A stretch of 64,000 nucleotides of DNA from Bombiscardovia asteroides_K (GCF_048001765.1 NZ_CP181447.1:372001-436000), one strand, 5' to 3'; counted from the first letter of the stretch, positions 34,540 through 44,023 are shown. The notes: a model not told the origin generated them from the sequence alone. A program made the numbers and translations.

Positions 34540-36480
34540 CTACTTGTTCATGCGACCGGCGGCGTCGCTGGCCATGGCTGCCCGGTCGGCTCCGGTCTGC
34601 TCGCGTGGTTCGGCCTGCTCCTGCTCCGGACGGATACCGGCCAGGGGCTGCACGCCCGGCTTGTAGATGATGGTGTCATTGGAGGCGCCTGCCGGGACCA
34701 TGGGCCAGACCATGGCATCCTTCCAGACGCGGAAGTCAATGAGGACCGGCCGGTCGGTCACCGCGTTGGCCTTATCAATGGCCTCCAGGGCCTGTTCCTG
34801 GGTAAAGGCCCGCAGTCCCAGGCAGCCATAGGCCTCGGCCAGCTTGACGAAGTCGGGGATGCCGTTGCCGTCTGTGGGCTTGGCGCCGCCGTCCTCCAGA
34901 TTGGTCTGGGAGTAGTGGCTGCCGTAGAAGAGGGTCTGCCACTGGCGGACCATGCCGTAGACCGAGTTGTTGAGTATGGCGATGCGGATGGGCAGTCCCG
35001 CCTGCCCGGCTGTGGCCAGTTCCTCGGAGGTCATCTGGAAGGAGCCGTCCCCGTCGATCAGCCAGACGGGCCTCGGATCATCCTCTTCTCGGGTACCGAT
35101 TGCCGTGCCTATTGCGGCGGGCAGACCGTAGCCCATGGTCCCCAGTCCGCAGGAGGAGACCCAGGAGCGGGTGCGCTCGAAGTCGATGAACTGGCTGGCC
35201 CACATCTGGTGCTGACCTACACCGGATACCCAGATGGTATTGGGATCGGCCTTGTTGCTCAGGGTCTGGACCACCCACTGAGGGGCCAGGGTGCCATCCG
35301 GGCTGGGTTCAAAGGTTGTGGGGTAGTCGTGCCGCCATCCGTCGATAAGCCGCCACCAGGGCTTGAGGTCGGGCTTGCCCCAGGTGCGCTGGGCGGCCTT
35401 GAGCGCCGGGATCAGGTCGTCCAGCACCTGACCCACGTCTCCAACGATGGGTACGTCCGCCTGCCTGTTCTTGCCGATCTCGGCTGGGTCGATGTCGATG
35501 TGGATGACCCGGGCCACCGGGGCGAAGTCCTCCAGGCTGCCGGTCACCCGGTCGTCGAAGCGTGTGCCCACAGCCACCAGCAGGTCGGAATGCTGGATGG
35601 CCCCGTTGGCCGCCACCGTGCCGTGCATGCCGGGCATCCCCAGAACTGCTGGATCAGAGTCGGGCACGATGCCTCGCGCAGGCAGGGTGGTGACCATGGG
35701 GGCACCGGTGGCTCGTACAAGTTCCTGGACCTGCCGACGGGCGTCTGACCGGACTGCGCCGCCGCCCACATAGAGAACCGGTCTGTGCGACTGGACCAGG
35801 AGCCGGGCGGCATCGTCCAGGACGTGTCCGTGGGCACGCGTCACCGGGTTATAGCCGGGCAGAATCATCTCCTGGGGCCAGGAGTAGAGCATTTTGCCGT
35901 TCTGAGCCGTCTTGCTCAGATCCACCACTACCGGGCCCGGCCTTCCAGAACGGGCGATGTGGTAGGCCTCGGTCATGACCCGGGGGATGTCCTGGGCCTT
36001 GGTCACCAGATAGGAGTGTTTGGCCACCGGGTAGGTGATACCCACGATGTCAGCCTCCTGGAAGGCGTCGGTGCCGATGGAGTCCACGCCCACCTGGCCG
36101 GTCACCACCACCAGGGGAACCGAATCCATCATGGCATCGGCTATGGGGGTGACCATGTTGGTGGCTCCGGGTCCGGAGGTCACCAGGCAGACCCCCACCT
36201 TGCCCGTGGAGACGGCGTAGCCCTCGGCTGCGTGGCCGGCTGCCTGCTCATGGCGGGTCAGTGTGAAGTTGAAGCGCACCTGATCGTCGATGGCGTCATA
36301 GGCGGGCAGAATGGCACCTCCTGGAACGCCGAAGACCTGGGTGACCCCCAGATCCTCCAGGGACCGAATCAGTGCCTGGGCTCCCGTCATGGGCTCGCCC
36401 TGGGCAGGGACATCCTTGTCGTCATGGTCCCAGTTCTTGGGTACCGAGCTGAACGCTTGCAGAGGTGTCGGCAGACTCAT
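34540..36480 (-). CDS. ilvB: Acetolactate synthase large (catalytic) subunit
   Basis: Thiamine diphosphate enzyme condensing pyruvates (or pyruvate and 2-oxobutyrate) for valine, leucine and isoleucine synthesis. The cofactor-activating Glu is in RHEQAAGHAAEGYA near residue 72. The ThDP motif begins GDGSFQM near 475 and ends at LNN near 501. The FAD-binding middle domain is present. I start at ATG 36480 (MSLPTPLQAF, 646 residues) behind GAGAGGAAAC. Upstream are 218 bases to rnc that could hold a leader; I saw no clear attenuator. Confidence 0.96.
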   Translation of the reverse strand: MSLPTPLQAFSSVPKNWDHDDKDVPAQGEPMTGAQALIRSLEDLGVTQVFGVPGGAILPAYDAIDDQVRFNFTLTRHEQAAGHAAEGYAVSTGKVGVCLVTSGPGATNMVTPIADAMMDSVPLVVVTGQVGVDSIGTDAFQEADIVGITYPVAKHSYLVTKAQDIPRVMTEAYHIARSGRPGPVVVDLSKTAQNGKMLYSWPQEMILPGYNPVTRAHGHVLDDAARLLVQSHRPVLYVGGGAVRSDARRQVQELVRATGAPMVTTLPARGIVPDSDPAVLGMPGMHGTVAANGAIQHSDLLVAVGTRFDDRVTGSLEDFAPVARVIHIDIDPAEIGKNRQADVPIVGDVGQVLDDLIPALKAAQRTWGKPDLKPWWRLIDGWRHDYPTTFEPSPDGTLAPQWVVQTLSNKADPNTIWVSGVGQHQMWASQFIDFERTRSWVSSCGLGTMGYGLPAAIGTAIGTREEDDPRPVWLIDGDGSFQMTSEELATAGQAGLPIRIAILNNSVYGMVRQWQTLFYGSHYSQTNLEDGGAKPTDGNGIPDFVKLAEAYGCLGLRAFTQEQALEAIDKANAVTDRPVLIDFRVWKDAMVWPMVPAGASNDTIIYKPGVQPLAGIRPEQEQAEPREQTGADRAAMASDAAGRMNK

Positions 36481-36698
36481 GTTTCCTCTCGACCTCCAGA
36501 CTGCGCGCCGACCTGCGGCCGTGCATGTCGAAATACGAACCTGTCGGAGCGTCGGCGGGGTGGGCGGACGAATCCCGATCAGGAGGAGGTACCTGTGCCG
36601 TTCGTGACGGCGTGCCTCCGGGGTTATGCCCATAGTCTAAACAGGGGTCTGGTCGGGGCGTGGCGGCAGTACCGCATGCCGGAATTCCGACAGGAACT

Positions 36699-37505
36699 TC
36701 AGGCTGATTGCTCGGTGCGTAGGGTTGCAAGCAGATTCTGATCGTCCAGCCGCTTCCACCCCTGGGCGGCCGCAGCCAGTTGGGCCTTCCGCTTGCTGCT
36801 GGCCCTGCCCTTGCCGATCACGGTCCCGCCGTCCTCCAGTCGCAGCTCGGCGGTGAAGACCTGGGCGTATTCCGGCCCGGAGACCGCCATGGTGTACCGG
36901 GGCTCGCCCAAGCCGAGCTTGTGGGCCTTGACGGTGACCGAGGTCTTCCAATCCAGTGCAGGCCCCTCGGTGGCCACCTCGGCCAGGGTGTCGTCAAGAA
37001 GGGTATGGACGGTGGTCCTGGCACCCTCGATGCCGTGCTCCACAAAGACCGACCCGATCAGCGATTCGACGGTGTCGCAGAGTATGGAGTCCTTGTCGGC
37101 CCCGCCGTTCTCGCTCTCGCCCCGGCCCAGAAGAATATACTGCCCCAGATGCAGCTTCTCCCGGGCGATGGCCGACAGGGCCTCCTCTGAGACCGCCTTG
37201 GCCCGCATCTTGGCCAGCTGGCCCTCGGTCATGTCCGGATGAACCTTGTATAGGGTCTCGGTGGCCACCAGTTCCAGAACCGCATCGCCCAGGAACTCCA
37301 GCCGTTCATTGTTGGGCATGCCTGGGTGCTCATGGGCGAAGGAGCGATGGGTCAGGGCGTGTACCAGCAGCTCCGGGCTGATCCTGCCGCCCAGGGCCTG
37401 GAAGAGTTCCTCAGCCGCCTGGTTGCCGGGATCCACCTGCTCCTGTTCCTCCTGCTGCATATGGTCTTCCTGATCCTTTCCGGAGTGCCCTTCCTGCATG
37501 GCCAT
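36699..37505 (-). CDS. rnc: Ribonuclease III
   Basis: Double-strand-specific endoribonuclease for rRNA and mRNA processing. The signature NERLEFLGDAVLEL is near residue 70, with the second catalytic region DTVESLIGSVF, and a C-terminal dsRBD (GKGRASSKRKAQLAAAAQGW). Starts at 37505, 37499 and 37460 are all possible. Any start upstream of 37541 is excluded because a terminator lies there. I chose 37505 (268 residues); the first 35 are Gln/Glu-rich and variable. It is downstream of rpmF, the usual rpmF-rnc neighbourhood. Confidence 0.93.
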   Translation of the reverse strand: MAMQEGHSGKDQEDHMQQEEQEQVDPGNQAAEELFQALGGRISPELLVHALTHRSFAHEHPGMPNNERLEFLGDAVLELVATETLYKVHPDMTEGQLAKMRAKAVSEEALSAIAREKLHLGQYILLGRGESENGGADKDSILCDTVESLIGSVFVEHGIEGARTTVHTLLDDTLAEVATEGPALDWKTSVTVKAHKLGLGEPRYTMAVSGPEYAQVFTAELRLEDGGTVIGKGRASSKRKAQLAAAAQGWKRLDDQNLLATLRTEQSA

Positions 37506-37540
37506 TCTCGCTTTCTCGGCCCTTTCGCCTGATGATATGG

Positions 37541-37573
37541 AAAAACCCCTGCCACCCGTCGATGGCCGGGGTT
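37541..37573 (-). terminator. Intrinsic terminator between rpmF and rnc
   Basis: AACCCCTGCC (37544-37553) pairs with GGCCGGGGTT (37564-37573) with one mismatch. On the minus strand it is followed by TTTTTCC. It would end or attenuate rpmF transcripts before rnc. Confidence 0.75.
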
Positions 37574-37602
37574 CTCTCATTGCGTTCTGATCGCCAGTCG
37601 GC

Positions 37603-37797
37603 TCACTTGCTGAACTGCGAACGGATGGCGTCGCGGTAGACGCGCCCGCGGTACATGCCGCAGCTGGGGCATGCCATGTGCGGCAGCGTAGGAGCTCCGC
37701 AGTTGGGGCAGGTCACCGTAGCGGCGGCCTGGGTCTTCCAGTTGGCGCGCCGGGAATGGGTGTTGGCGCGCGAGGTCTTGTACTTTGGCAGTGCCAT
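37603..37797 (-). CDS. rpmF: 50S ribosomal protein L32
   Basis: Large-subunit ribosomal protein, 64 residues. MALPKYKTSRANTHSRRANW is the L32 N terminus, and the zinc ribbon CPNC/CPSC is intact, so this is the zinc-binding form. It follows the yceD-like gene (64-base gap), as in many bacteria where yceD-rpmF are cotranscribed. Confidence 0.97.
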   Translation of the reverse strand: MALPKYKTSRANTHSRRANWKTQAAATVTCPNCGAPTLPHMACPSCGMYRGRVYRDAIRSQFSK

Positions 37798-37861
37798 ATT
37801 GTCCTCTATTTCGATCGAATACTTCGAGCTTAAGCGTAGAGCAGTTTACCGCAACCTCCGG

Positions 37862-38485
37862 TCATTCGCCAGCCTGGCCGGCGCTGCCGGGATTCTCCTC
37901 TTGCTCCAGACGCTGTTTGAGTCCCTCAAGGGCCGCCCAGCGGTCATCGATTATCTCGTGGTGGTGATCGGGATGATCATTCAAATCCATGCCGCACTGG
38001 GGGCACAGGCCCCGGCAGTCGGGCCGGCACAGGGGCTGCAGGGGGAGGGCCTCCACCAGAGTGTCGCGCAGCAGGGCCTCCAGATCCATGAAGGCGCCTC
38101 CGCTGACCAGAGGATAGGTCTGGCCGCCAGCCTCTTCCTCCTGCTCGGCCAGGATCTCCTCCTTGCCACGGGTCGGCTCCGGTTCGGGCTCCTTGTAGGG
38201 GAAGAAGACCACCGGGTCGTCCTTGATGCTGGTATTGACGGGCCTCAGGCAGCGGGTGCATTCAGTCTTCAGGGGCACGCTGATATGGGCCTGCAACAGG
38301 AGTCCGTCCACCAGGGAGTCGATGTCGCCCTCCACATGCACGGGCGTTCCTGCCGGGATGCCCACTACCTGGTCGCCGATGCCCTCCGGGGCTGGAAAAT
38401 CACGGTCCACCCGGGTGCTCTGCCCTGCCCGCGTCGACACCTGGGCCACTGAAACCGCCCAGGGGGAATCCTCCGGTCTGCTCAT
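37862..38485 (-). CDS. YceD/DUF177 family protein
   Basis: Member of the YceD (DUF177) family, which accompanies rpmF and has been linked to 23S rRNA accumulation. The 207-residue protein has the conserved cysteine pairs CTRCLRPV and CRPDCRGLCPQCG, followed by LNDHPDH, and an acidic tail. Its start overlaps the stop of the upstream coiled-coil gene by four bases (38482-38485). Exact function is not established. Confidence 0.9.
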   Translation of the reverse strand: MSRPEDSPWAVSVAQVSTRAGQSTRVDRDFPAPEGIGDQVVGIPAGTPVHVEGDIDSLVDGLLLQAHISVPLKTECTRCLRPVNTSIKDDPVVFFPYKEPEPEPTRGKEEILAEQEEEAGGQTYPLVSGGAFMDLEALLRDTLVEALPLQPLCRPDCRGLCPQCGMDLNDHPDHHHEIIDDRWAALEGLKQRLEQEENPGSAGQAGE

Positions 38486-39174
38486 CCCTGTGCCTCCTCT
38501 CCCTGGTCCGAGACTGACGCGTTCATGCTACGCGCCGCCTCCTGCTCACGCTGATGGAGAACCTCCAGGCCGGCACGCACATCCTGGCTCATCTTGCCCA
38601 GCTGGGTGTCAAGCTCGCCCATGACCTGGGCGGCATACCCATCAGCTCCCTGGACCAGACGGTCTGCCTGGGACTGGGCCGTGTCGATGATGGTCTGGGC
38701 CTTCTGCCGGGCTATGGCCACTACATTCTCTTGACCAGCCAGGAAGCGGGCCTGCTCGCCGGCCTCCTTGACGATGTCCGCAGCCCGACTCTGGGCATCG
38801 GATATGGTGGCGTTGGCCTGGGTCTGAGCCGTGTTCAGCCGACGCTCCGCCTCCCTCATGAGCGCCGAGGCCCGCTCCAGTTGCACTGGCAGCATTTTCT
38901 TGAGCTCGTTGAGGTCATCGGCCAGCTCGTCTCGGTCCACCTTGACCAGTCCCGGACTGAAAATTGGGGCCTTGGCCTCGTCCAGCATGGCCTGAATCCG
39001 GTCGATGATGTCATAGACGGTGGTGAATTCCGATCGGGGGTTCCCGCTCTTGCTCCGATCCTCCTGCAGGTCGGGCAGGTCCTTCATGTCGACTGCGGGC
39101 TTGGGAGCGCTCGCTCTGGTCGAGTCGTCGATAGGCTCGCCATCGTCCCTTTCCTGGGTCTGCTCGTTCATCAT
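38482..39174 (-). CDS. DivIVA-like coiled-coil protein
   Basis: Predicted cytoplasmic coiled-coil protein of 230 residues, likely related to DivIVA/Wag31-associated or cell-division-initiation proteins of actinobacteria. After an acidic N terminus, residues from about 50 (TVYDIIDRIQAMLDEAKAPI) lead into long helices rich in Ala, Gln and Glu (DELADDLNELKKMLPVQLE; AQTQANATISDAQSRAADIV). No membrane segment or enzyme motif is seen. It is coupled by ATGA overlaps to coaD upstream and yceD downstream. The division role is inferred from family resemblance only. Confidence 0.7.
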   Translation of the reverse strand: MMNEQTQERDDGEPIDDSTRASAPKPAVDMKDLPDLQEDRSKSGNPRSEFTTVYDIIDRIQAMLDEAKAPIFSPGLVKVDRDELADDLNELKKMLPVQLERASALMREAERRLNTAQTQANATISDAQSRAADIVKEAGEQARFLAGQENVVAIARQKAQTIIDTAQSQADRLVQGADGYAAQVMGELDTQLGKMSQDVRAGLEVLHQREQEAARSMNASVSDQGEEAQG

Positions 39175-39680
39175 TGGCTCTTTTCCGTGTGCGGTGTGTC
39201 CCTGTGCAATGTGCCTATCAGCGCGTCCACGACGCTGTCGGGGACCATGCCGGTGATGTCCCCTCCATGCCTTGCCACGTCCTTGACGATGGTGCTGGAG
39301 ATGTGCTCCCTCACCGGATCGGCTGGCAGGAAGAGCGTTTCCACCCCGGACAGCTTGCGATTGACCAGGGCCATGCCCAGCTCGGCCTCATAGTCCCCGT
39401 TCTGCCTCAGTCCTTTGACGATGACCGAGGCGCCCACCTTACGGCAGTAGTCGGTGATCAGGCCATCAGTAGAGGCTACGGTGATGTTCGGGTACCCGTC
39501 CTCGTCCAGGGCCCGGCGGATCATGGCCACCCGCTCCTGTTCGCTGAACATGGGGGTCTTGGCGGCGTTGACGGCCACAACCACGTGGACCGTCTCAAAG
39601 AAGCAGGCGCAGCGTTCGATCACGTCCATGTGGCCGGAGGTGACCGGATCGTATGAGCCAGGGCATACAGCGATAGTCAT
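39171..39680 (-). CDS. coaD: Phosphopantetheine adenylyltransferase
   Basis: Penultimate step of coenzyme A synthesis, joining ATP and 4'-phosphopantetheine. The 169-residue protein has the N-terminal PGSYDPVTSGHMD with the HxGH-like nucleotidyltransferase motif, plus VKGLRQNGDYEAE and the C-terminal ISSTIVKDVARHGGD. It is the first gene of a four-base-overlap chain coaD, coiled-coil gene, yceD. It is divergent from the DUF3039 gene. Confidence 0.96.
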   Translation of the reverse strand: MTIAVCPGSYDPVTSGHMDVIERCACFFETVHVVVAVNAAKTPMFSEQERVAMIRRALDEDGYPNITVASTDGLITDYCRKVGASVIVKGLRQNGDYEAELGMALVNRKLSGVETLFLPADPVREHISSTIVKDVARHGGDITGMVPDSVVDALIGTLHRDTPHTEKSQ

Positions 39681-39741
39681 GATTCTCAGCGTAGCGCGTC
39701 ATAGGGAGCGAACGTGTAGCTCGTCGCCGTACCATGGTGTC

Positions 39742-40053
39742 ATGACTGCAAGCAAGAGCATTCGCATGGAAGATCCGGAGCGAGAGCAGAACCCCGACCA
39801 GGGTACTGGCACGGCCGTGCTGGACCGTCCGGACACCGAGACCGCCGAGAAAACCCGGCTGAACGACCAGGGCGATGCCGACAGGTTCGCCCACTACGTC
39901 TCCCGTGAGCGCATCGCCGAGTCCAAGCTGACCGGTCGGCCTGTCGTGGCACTCTGTGGCAAGGTCTGGGTGCCCAAGCATGACCCCTCCCAGTACCCGG
40001 TCTGCCCGGACTGCAAGCGCATCTATGAGCAGATGACCGGCGGCAGCCACTGA
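39742..40053 (+). CDS. DUF3039 family protein
   Basis: Small actinobacterial protein of 103 residues with unknown role. The conserved C-terminal part reads RFAHYVSRERIAES, GRPVVALCGKVWVP and CPDCKRIYEQM. It has three cysteines (one in LCGK, two in CPDC) that could bind zinc. The N-terminal 40 residues are acidic and variable. I start at ATG 39742; an upstream in-frame reading overlaps coaD and is unlikely. Confidence 0.82.
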   Translation: MTASKSIRMEDPEREQNPDQGTGTAVLDRPDTETAEKTRLNDQGDADRFAHYVSRERIAESKLTGRPVVALCGKVWVPKHDPSQYPVCPDCKRIYEQMTGGSH

Positions 40054-40084
40054 GCGCTGCTGAGCGGCCCAGATTGCCTCAGGA

Positions 40085-41098
40085 CTATCTGCCCAAGGCG
40101 ATTCGGTCGATTGTCTCCAGCTCCTCCTGGCTGAAGTCGGCCGACTGAACGGCCTTGAGATTGTCCAGGATCTGCTCGGGCTTGGAGGCGCCGATGAGCA
40201 CCGAGGTGACAGCCGGGTCCCTGAGCAGCCAGGCCAGGGCCATCTCTGCCAGACTCTGGCCGCGTTGGCCGGCCAGCTCGTTCAGGTCCTGAATCTGCTT
40301 CAGCAGCTGTGGGGTCAGGGCGGACTCCTTGAGGAAGCGGCCGTCGGCCCGAATCCGGCTGTCTTCGGGAATCCCGTGCAGGTAGCGGTCGGTCAGCAGT
40401 CCCTGGGCCAGCGGGCTAAAGGTGATCAGTCCCTTTTTCTCTTTCATTACTGCCTGTTTGAGACCGTTGTCCTCTATGGTTCTGTCGAAGATCGAATAGC
40501 GGTTCTGATTGATGACGAAGGGGACGTGCATCTCGGTCAGGATGGCCGAGGCCCGTGCCATGGTCGGCCCGTCGTAGTTGGACAGTCCCAGGTAGAGGGC
40601 CTTGCCGCTGGTGACCGCCTGGGCCAGGGCGCCCATGGTTTCTTCAAGAGGCGTGTCCGGGTCAGGGCGGTGGTGGTAGAAGATGTCCACATAGTCAAGT
40701 CCCAGCCGTTTCAGACTCTGGTCCAGTCCGGACAGCAGATGCTTGCGTGAGCCGAAGTCCCCATAAGGGCCAGGCCACATTTCATAACCGGCCTTGGTGG
40801 AGATGACCAGCTCCTGTCGGTGGTGGCTGAAGCACCGCCGCAGGATGATTCCCATGTTGCGCTCGGCGGCGCCTGGTCCGGGTCCGTAGTTGTCGGCCAG
40901 ATCGAAGTGGGTGATGCCGTGGTCGAAGGCCGTCGTGCACAGCTCCTGCATACGGTCCAGGGGCGTTGTGTCGCCGAAGTTGTGCCAGCAGCCCAGGCAG
41001 ATGGGTGGCAGTTTCAGGCCGCTGTCACCGCAGCGCCGGTAGGCTGTGGAATCGTATCGGTTCGGGTCGGGCTGATAGGTTTCGGACTGCGGGCTCAT
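40085..41098 (-). CDS. Aldo/keto reductase (YghZ-like)
   Basis: NADPH-dependent aldo/keto reductase resembling E. coli YghZ (L-glyceraldehyde 3-phosphate reductase). Catalytic residues are visible: Asp and Tyr in FDLADNYGPGPG, Lys in ISTKAGYEMWPG and His in IFYHHRPD. The NADP-binding C terminus has GASKPEQI. The 337-residue length is normal. Its ATG overlaps the pncB stop by one base (TGATG), so the two are probably co-translated. A link with NAD(P) metabolism is suggestive only. Confidence 0.92.
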   Translation of the reverse strand: MSPQSETYQPDPNRYDSTAYRRCGDSGLKLPPICLGCWHNFGDTTPLDRMQELCTTAFDHGITHFDLADNYGPGPGAAERNMGIILRRCFSHHRQELVISTKAGYEMWPGPYGDFGSRKHLLSGLDQSLKRLGLDYVDIFYHHRPDPDTPLEETMGALAQAVTSGKALYLGLSNYDGPTMARASAILTEMHVPFVINQNRYSIFDRTIEDNGLKQAVMKEKKGLITFSPLAQGLLTDRYLHGIPEDSRIRADGRFLKESALTPQLLKQIQDLNELAGQRGQSLAEMALAWLLRDPAVTSVLIGASKPEQILDNLKAVQSADFSQEELETIDRIALGR

Positions 41099-42444
41099 CA
41101 GATGCTCCTGACCAAAGTAGGTAGGACCGGCTCGCCCTTCATCAGGCTCAGGGCGTTGATGGGCATCTCCTCAAGGGCCTTGGCCCGGTGCTCCCGGGCA
41201 TCCAGGACGGCCTGCCCGCCCTGGAACTCCGGCCTGCTCTGGCCATGATCCACGTAGGTGACCAGCAGATCCCGCCAGTCCTGCTCAGGCGTATAGGCCG
41301 CCAGCGCCTGTTCGGCGCCCGAGATGACGTGCTCGGCATCGGCCACCCCGTTGTGGTAGGAGCGGTAGGCCAGCTTGCGTCCCGGTACCGAGGCCTTGCC
41401 CACCGACTTCTTGGCTACAGCCTCCATGTCCCCCTTGGAGTTCTCGCGCTCGGTCAGCTTGTAGACCATGGCGCAGGTAGGCGCCCCCGAACCGGTGACC
41501 AGCATGGTGCCCACCCCGTAGGAGTCCACCGGGGCATCCTGCAGGGAGGCGATGGCGTACTCGTCCAGATCGTTGGTGACGGTGATTGTGGCCTTGGTGG
41601 CTCCCAGGGAGTCCAGCTGGGCGCGGACCTGCTGTGCCAGCGATCCCAGGTCTCCGGAGTCGATACGAACCCCGCCCAGCTCGGGTCCGGCAACCTCGAC
41701 GGCTGTCCTGACAGCCTCCTCGATGGAGTAGGTGTCGGTCAGCAGGGTGGTCCCCTTGCCTAGGGCCTGAATCTGTCCTTGGAAGGCCTCACGTTCATTG
41801 TCGTGAAGGAGGGTGAATGAGTGGGCTGCGGTTCCGATGGCCTTAAAGCCGTATCGCTTGGCTGCCAGCAGGTTTGATGTCCCCTGGAATCCGCCGACTA
41901 TGGCCGCTCTGGCCGCTGCCACGGCTGCATATTCGTTGGCACGGCGCGCACCCATATCCATACAGGGCCGGCCCTTGGCTGCGGTGACCATGCGGGAGGC
42001 GGCCGAGGCCACAGCCGAGTCATAGTTGAGTATGGAAAGGATCAGGGTCTCCAGGAGGGTGCACTCGCCGAAACTGCCTTCGACCTGCAGAATGGGGGAG
42101 TCGGGGAAGAATATCTCGCCCTCCCGATAGCCGCGGATGGTTCCGGTGAAGTGGAAGTGCTCCAGCCAGTCGATGGTGGTCTGGCTAACGATGTGGCGGT
42201 CGGACAGGAAGCGCAGCTCCTCCTCGCTGGGGTGGAAATCCGCCAAGGTATCCAGAATCCGTCCGGTGCCTGCTACCACTCCGTAGCGGCGTCCTGTAGG
42301 CAGGTGTCGGGTGTAGACCTCGAAGACGGATTGGCGTCCGGCCGTACCGTCCTGCAGGGCGGCATCCAGCATGGTGTATTCGTACATATCGGTCATCAGA
42401 GCCGTAGAGGTTCCGGTGTCCTTACTATTGTTTTCAGCGTTCAT
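41098..42444 (-). CDS. pncB: Nicotinate phosphoribosyltransferase
   Basis: NAD salvage enzyme converting nicotinate and PRPP to nicotinate mononucleotide. The N terminus ALMTDMYEYTM, the TRHLPTGRRYGV segment, SRMVTAAKGRPCMDMGARR, AAHSFTLLH and GVRIDSGDLGSLA are family hallmarks. I start at ATG 42444 with AAAGGGGAAG upstream (448 residues). The reading frame stays open upstream into the neighbouring promoter region, but the protein there is atypical. It is divergent from the Pr6Pr gene. Confidence 0.94.
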   Translation of the reverse strand: MNAENNSKDTGTSTALMTDMYEYTMLDAALQDGTAGRQSVFEVYTRHLPTGRRYGVVAGTGRILDTLADFHPSEEELRFLSDRHIVSQTTIDWLEHFHFTGTIRGYREGEIFFPDSPILQVEGSFGECTLLETLILSILNYDSAVASAASRMVTAAKGRPCMDMGARRANEYAAVAAARAAIVGGFQGTSNLLAAKRYGFKAIGTAAHSFTLLHDNEREAFQGQIQALGKGTTLLTDTYSIEEAVRTAVEVAGPELGGVRIDSGDLGSLAQQVRAQLDSLGATKATITVTNDLDEYAIASLQDAPVDSYGVGTMLVTGSGAPTCAMVYKLTERENSKGDMEAVAKKSVGKASVPGRKLAYRSYHNGVADAEHVISGAEQALAAYTPEQDWRDLLVTYVDHGQSRPEFQGGQAVLDAREHRAKALEEMPINALSLMKGEPVLPTLVRSI

Positions 42445-42547
42445 ATCTTCCCCTTTGTGGGTGGAAAAGCCCTTGGTTGGCACCCAGTCTAATCCTCTGA
42501 CCACTTGGCTCGCCCTGCCCTCCCAAGGTCGGGCTAAGCTGGTCCGC

Positions 42548-43186
42548 ATGAGATTCGTCGTGGGCATCTACCGATTGCTGATCGCCTTTTTCTGCCTGGG
42601 CGGCACCTACGAGGCCTGGCTGCTGGGGATCGGCAACAAGTGGGTCTATTTTACCTTCCAGACCAATATCGCCCTAGGCCTGGTCATGCTCTGGGCCGGA
42701 GCGGCCACCTTGCTCAAGGGCATCCAGCCTCCCGCCTGGCTCAAAGGCTGCCTGACGCTCTACATCGTCATCACCGGGCTGGTGGCCATCCTGGTTCTGG
42801 GGCTGAACAGCACGGACTACAAGCTGGTCCTGGGCATCCGGACCACATGGATGATCCACGTCATCAGCCCTATCCTGGCATCGGTGGACTTCCTCTTGTT
42901 CGACCCTCATCGTCGTTTCCACTGGCACAACGTGCTGACCTGGCTGATCTATTTCCCCCTCTACGTAGCTTTTGTACTGATCAGGGCTGCCATCTGGCCT
43001 CATTCTGGACCGCAGCCGGGCGGTAATCCCTACCCCTATGCCTTCTTGGACCTCGGACGCTTAGGATGGGCCCAGCTGATAGTCAACTTGGCTGAGTACC
43101 TGGTCGTCTTCTTCGCCTTGTCGCTGGTCATTTTCCTGATCGATCGCATCCTGCCGGCCAAGACACCGCTGACCATTGATCGGTAG
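42548..43186 (+). CDS. Pr6Pr family membrane protein
   Basis: Integral membrane protein of 212 residues with six predicted helices, of the Pr6Pr (FAR-17a/AIG1-like) type found in actinobacteria. Recognisable parts are FFCLGGTYEAWL, YFTFQTNIALGLVMLW, TTWMIHVISPILASVDFLLF, HWHNVLTWLIYFPLYVAFV and NPYPYAFLDL. Function unknown. ATG 42548 lacks a strong ribosome site, but upstream frames run into the pncB leader. It is monocistronic, upstream of rph. Confidence 0.82.
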   Translation: MRFVVGIYRLLIAFFCLGGTYEAWLLGIGNKWVYFTFQTNIALGLVMLWAGAATLLKGIQPPAWLKGCLTLYIVITGLVAILVLGLNSTDYKLVLGIRTTWMIHVISPILASVDFLLFDPHRRFHWHNVLTWLIYFPLYVAFVLIRAAIWPHSGPQPGGNPYPYAFLDLGRLGWAQLIVNLAEYLVVFFALSLVIFLIDRILPAKTPLTIDR

Positions 43187-43258
43187 ACGGCAGACGGAAT
43201 AATAATAATAGGGACCAGACCAGGGGAGCCTGGGCGGAACAGGAAAGGATCATCACTG

Positions 43259-44023
43259 ATGGTTGCTATCAAGGACATGCTCCAGGAGGGTGCCGTGCTG
43301 CGGCCTGACGGCAGGGCGGCTGATGAGTTGCGGCCGGTCGTCATCACTAGGCATTGGACGGAGGCTCCCGAAGGATCGGTGCTGATCGAGTGCGGCAAGA
43401 CCAGGGTCATGTGCACGGCTTCTTTCACGCCGACGCTGCCCCGTTGGCGTAAGGATTCCGGACTGGGCTGGGTCACGGCCGAGTACGCCATGCTTCCCAG
43501 GGCCACCAGCGACCGGACTGCACGTGAATCGGTCCGGGGAAAGGTCGGTGGCCGCACCCAGGAGATCAGCCGCCTGATAGGCCGTTGCCTGCGTGGTGTG
43601 GTGGATATGAAGGCCTTGGGTGAGAATCAGATCCAGCTTGACTGCGACGTGCTTCAGGCCGACGGCGGCACCCGTACAGCCTCAGTCACCGGCGCCTATG
43701 TGGCCATGGTCGATGCCCTCAGATGGGCCCAGGACCACCATCACATCCGTAGCGCCGACAAGGTGACCAAGGATTGCGTCTCGGCCGTCTCGGTGGGCAT
43801 CATTGATGGCAAGCCCATGCTTGACCTTCCCTATCTGGAGGACAGTCGGGCCATGACCGATATGAACGTGTCAATGACCGGCTCCGGCGATTTCATCGAG
43901 ATACAGGGAACGGCGGAGCATCGCCCCTTCAGCCGTCAGGAGCTTGGCCTCTTGCTGGACCTGGCGTCCAAGGGAAACAAGGAGCTTCAGGCTGCTCAGC
44001 GCAAGGCTCTGGCATCTGACTGA
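43259..44023 (+). CDS. rph: Ribonuclease PH
   Basis: Phosphorolytic 3'-5' exoribonuclease that trims tRNA 3' ends. The 254-residue protein shows LRPDGRAADELRP, CTASFTPTLPRW, the phosphate-binding GGRTQEISRLIGR, DCDVLQADGGTRTASVTG and EIQGTAEHRPF. The ATG at 43259 follows GGAAAGGATC. It pairs with rdgB 35 bases downstream, a frequent conserved pair. Confidence 0.96.
   Translation: MVAIKDMLQEGAVLRPDGRAADELRPVVITRHWTEAPEGSVLIECGKTRVMCTASFTPTLPRWRKDSGLGWVTAEYAMLPRATSDRTARESVRGKVGGRTQEISRLIGRCLRGVVDMKALGENQIQLDCDVLQADGGTRTASVTGAYVAMVDALRWAQDHHHIRSADKVTKDCVSAVSVGIIDGKPMLDLPYLEDSRAMTDMNVSMTGSGDFIEIQGTAEHRPFSRQELGLLLDLASKGNKELQAAQRKALASD

Noticed and set aside
36481..36698. Leader-peptide attenuator before ilvB
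   Set aside because: No short frame rich in Leu, Val or Ile codons and no terminator/antiterminator pair could be made out.
34507..36741. Long plus-strand open frames opposite ilvB
   Set aside because: They are antisense mirrors of ilvB with Gly/His/Gln-rich, non-family translations.
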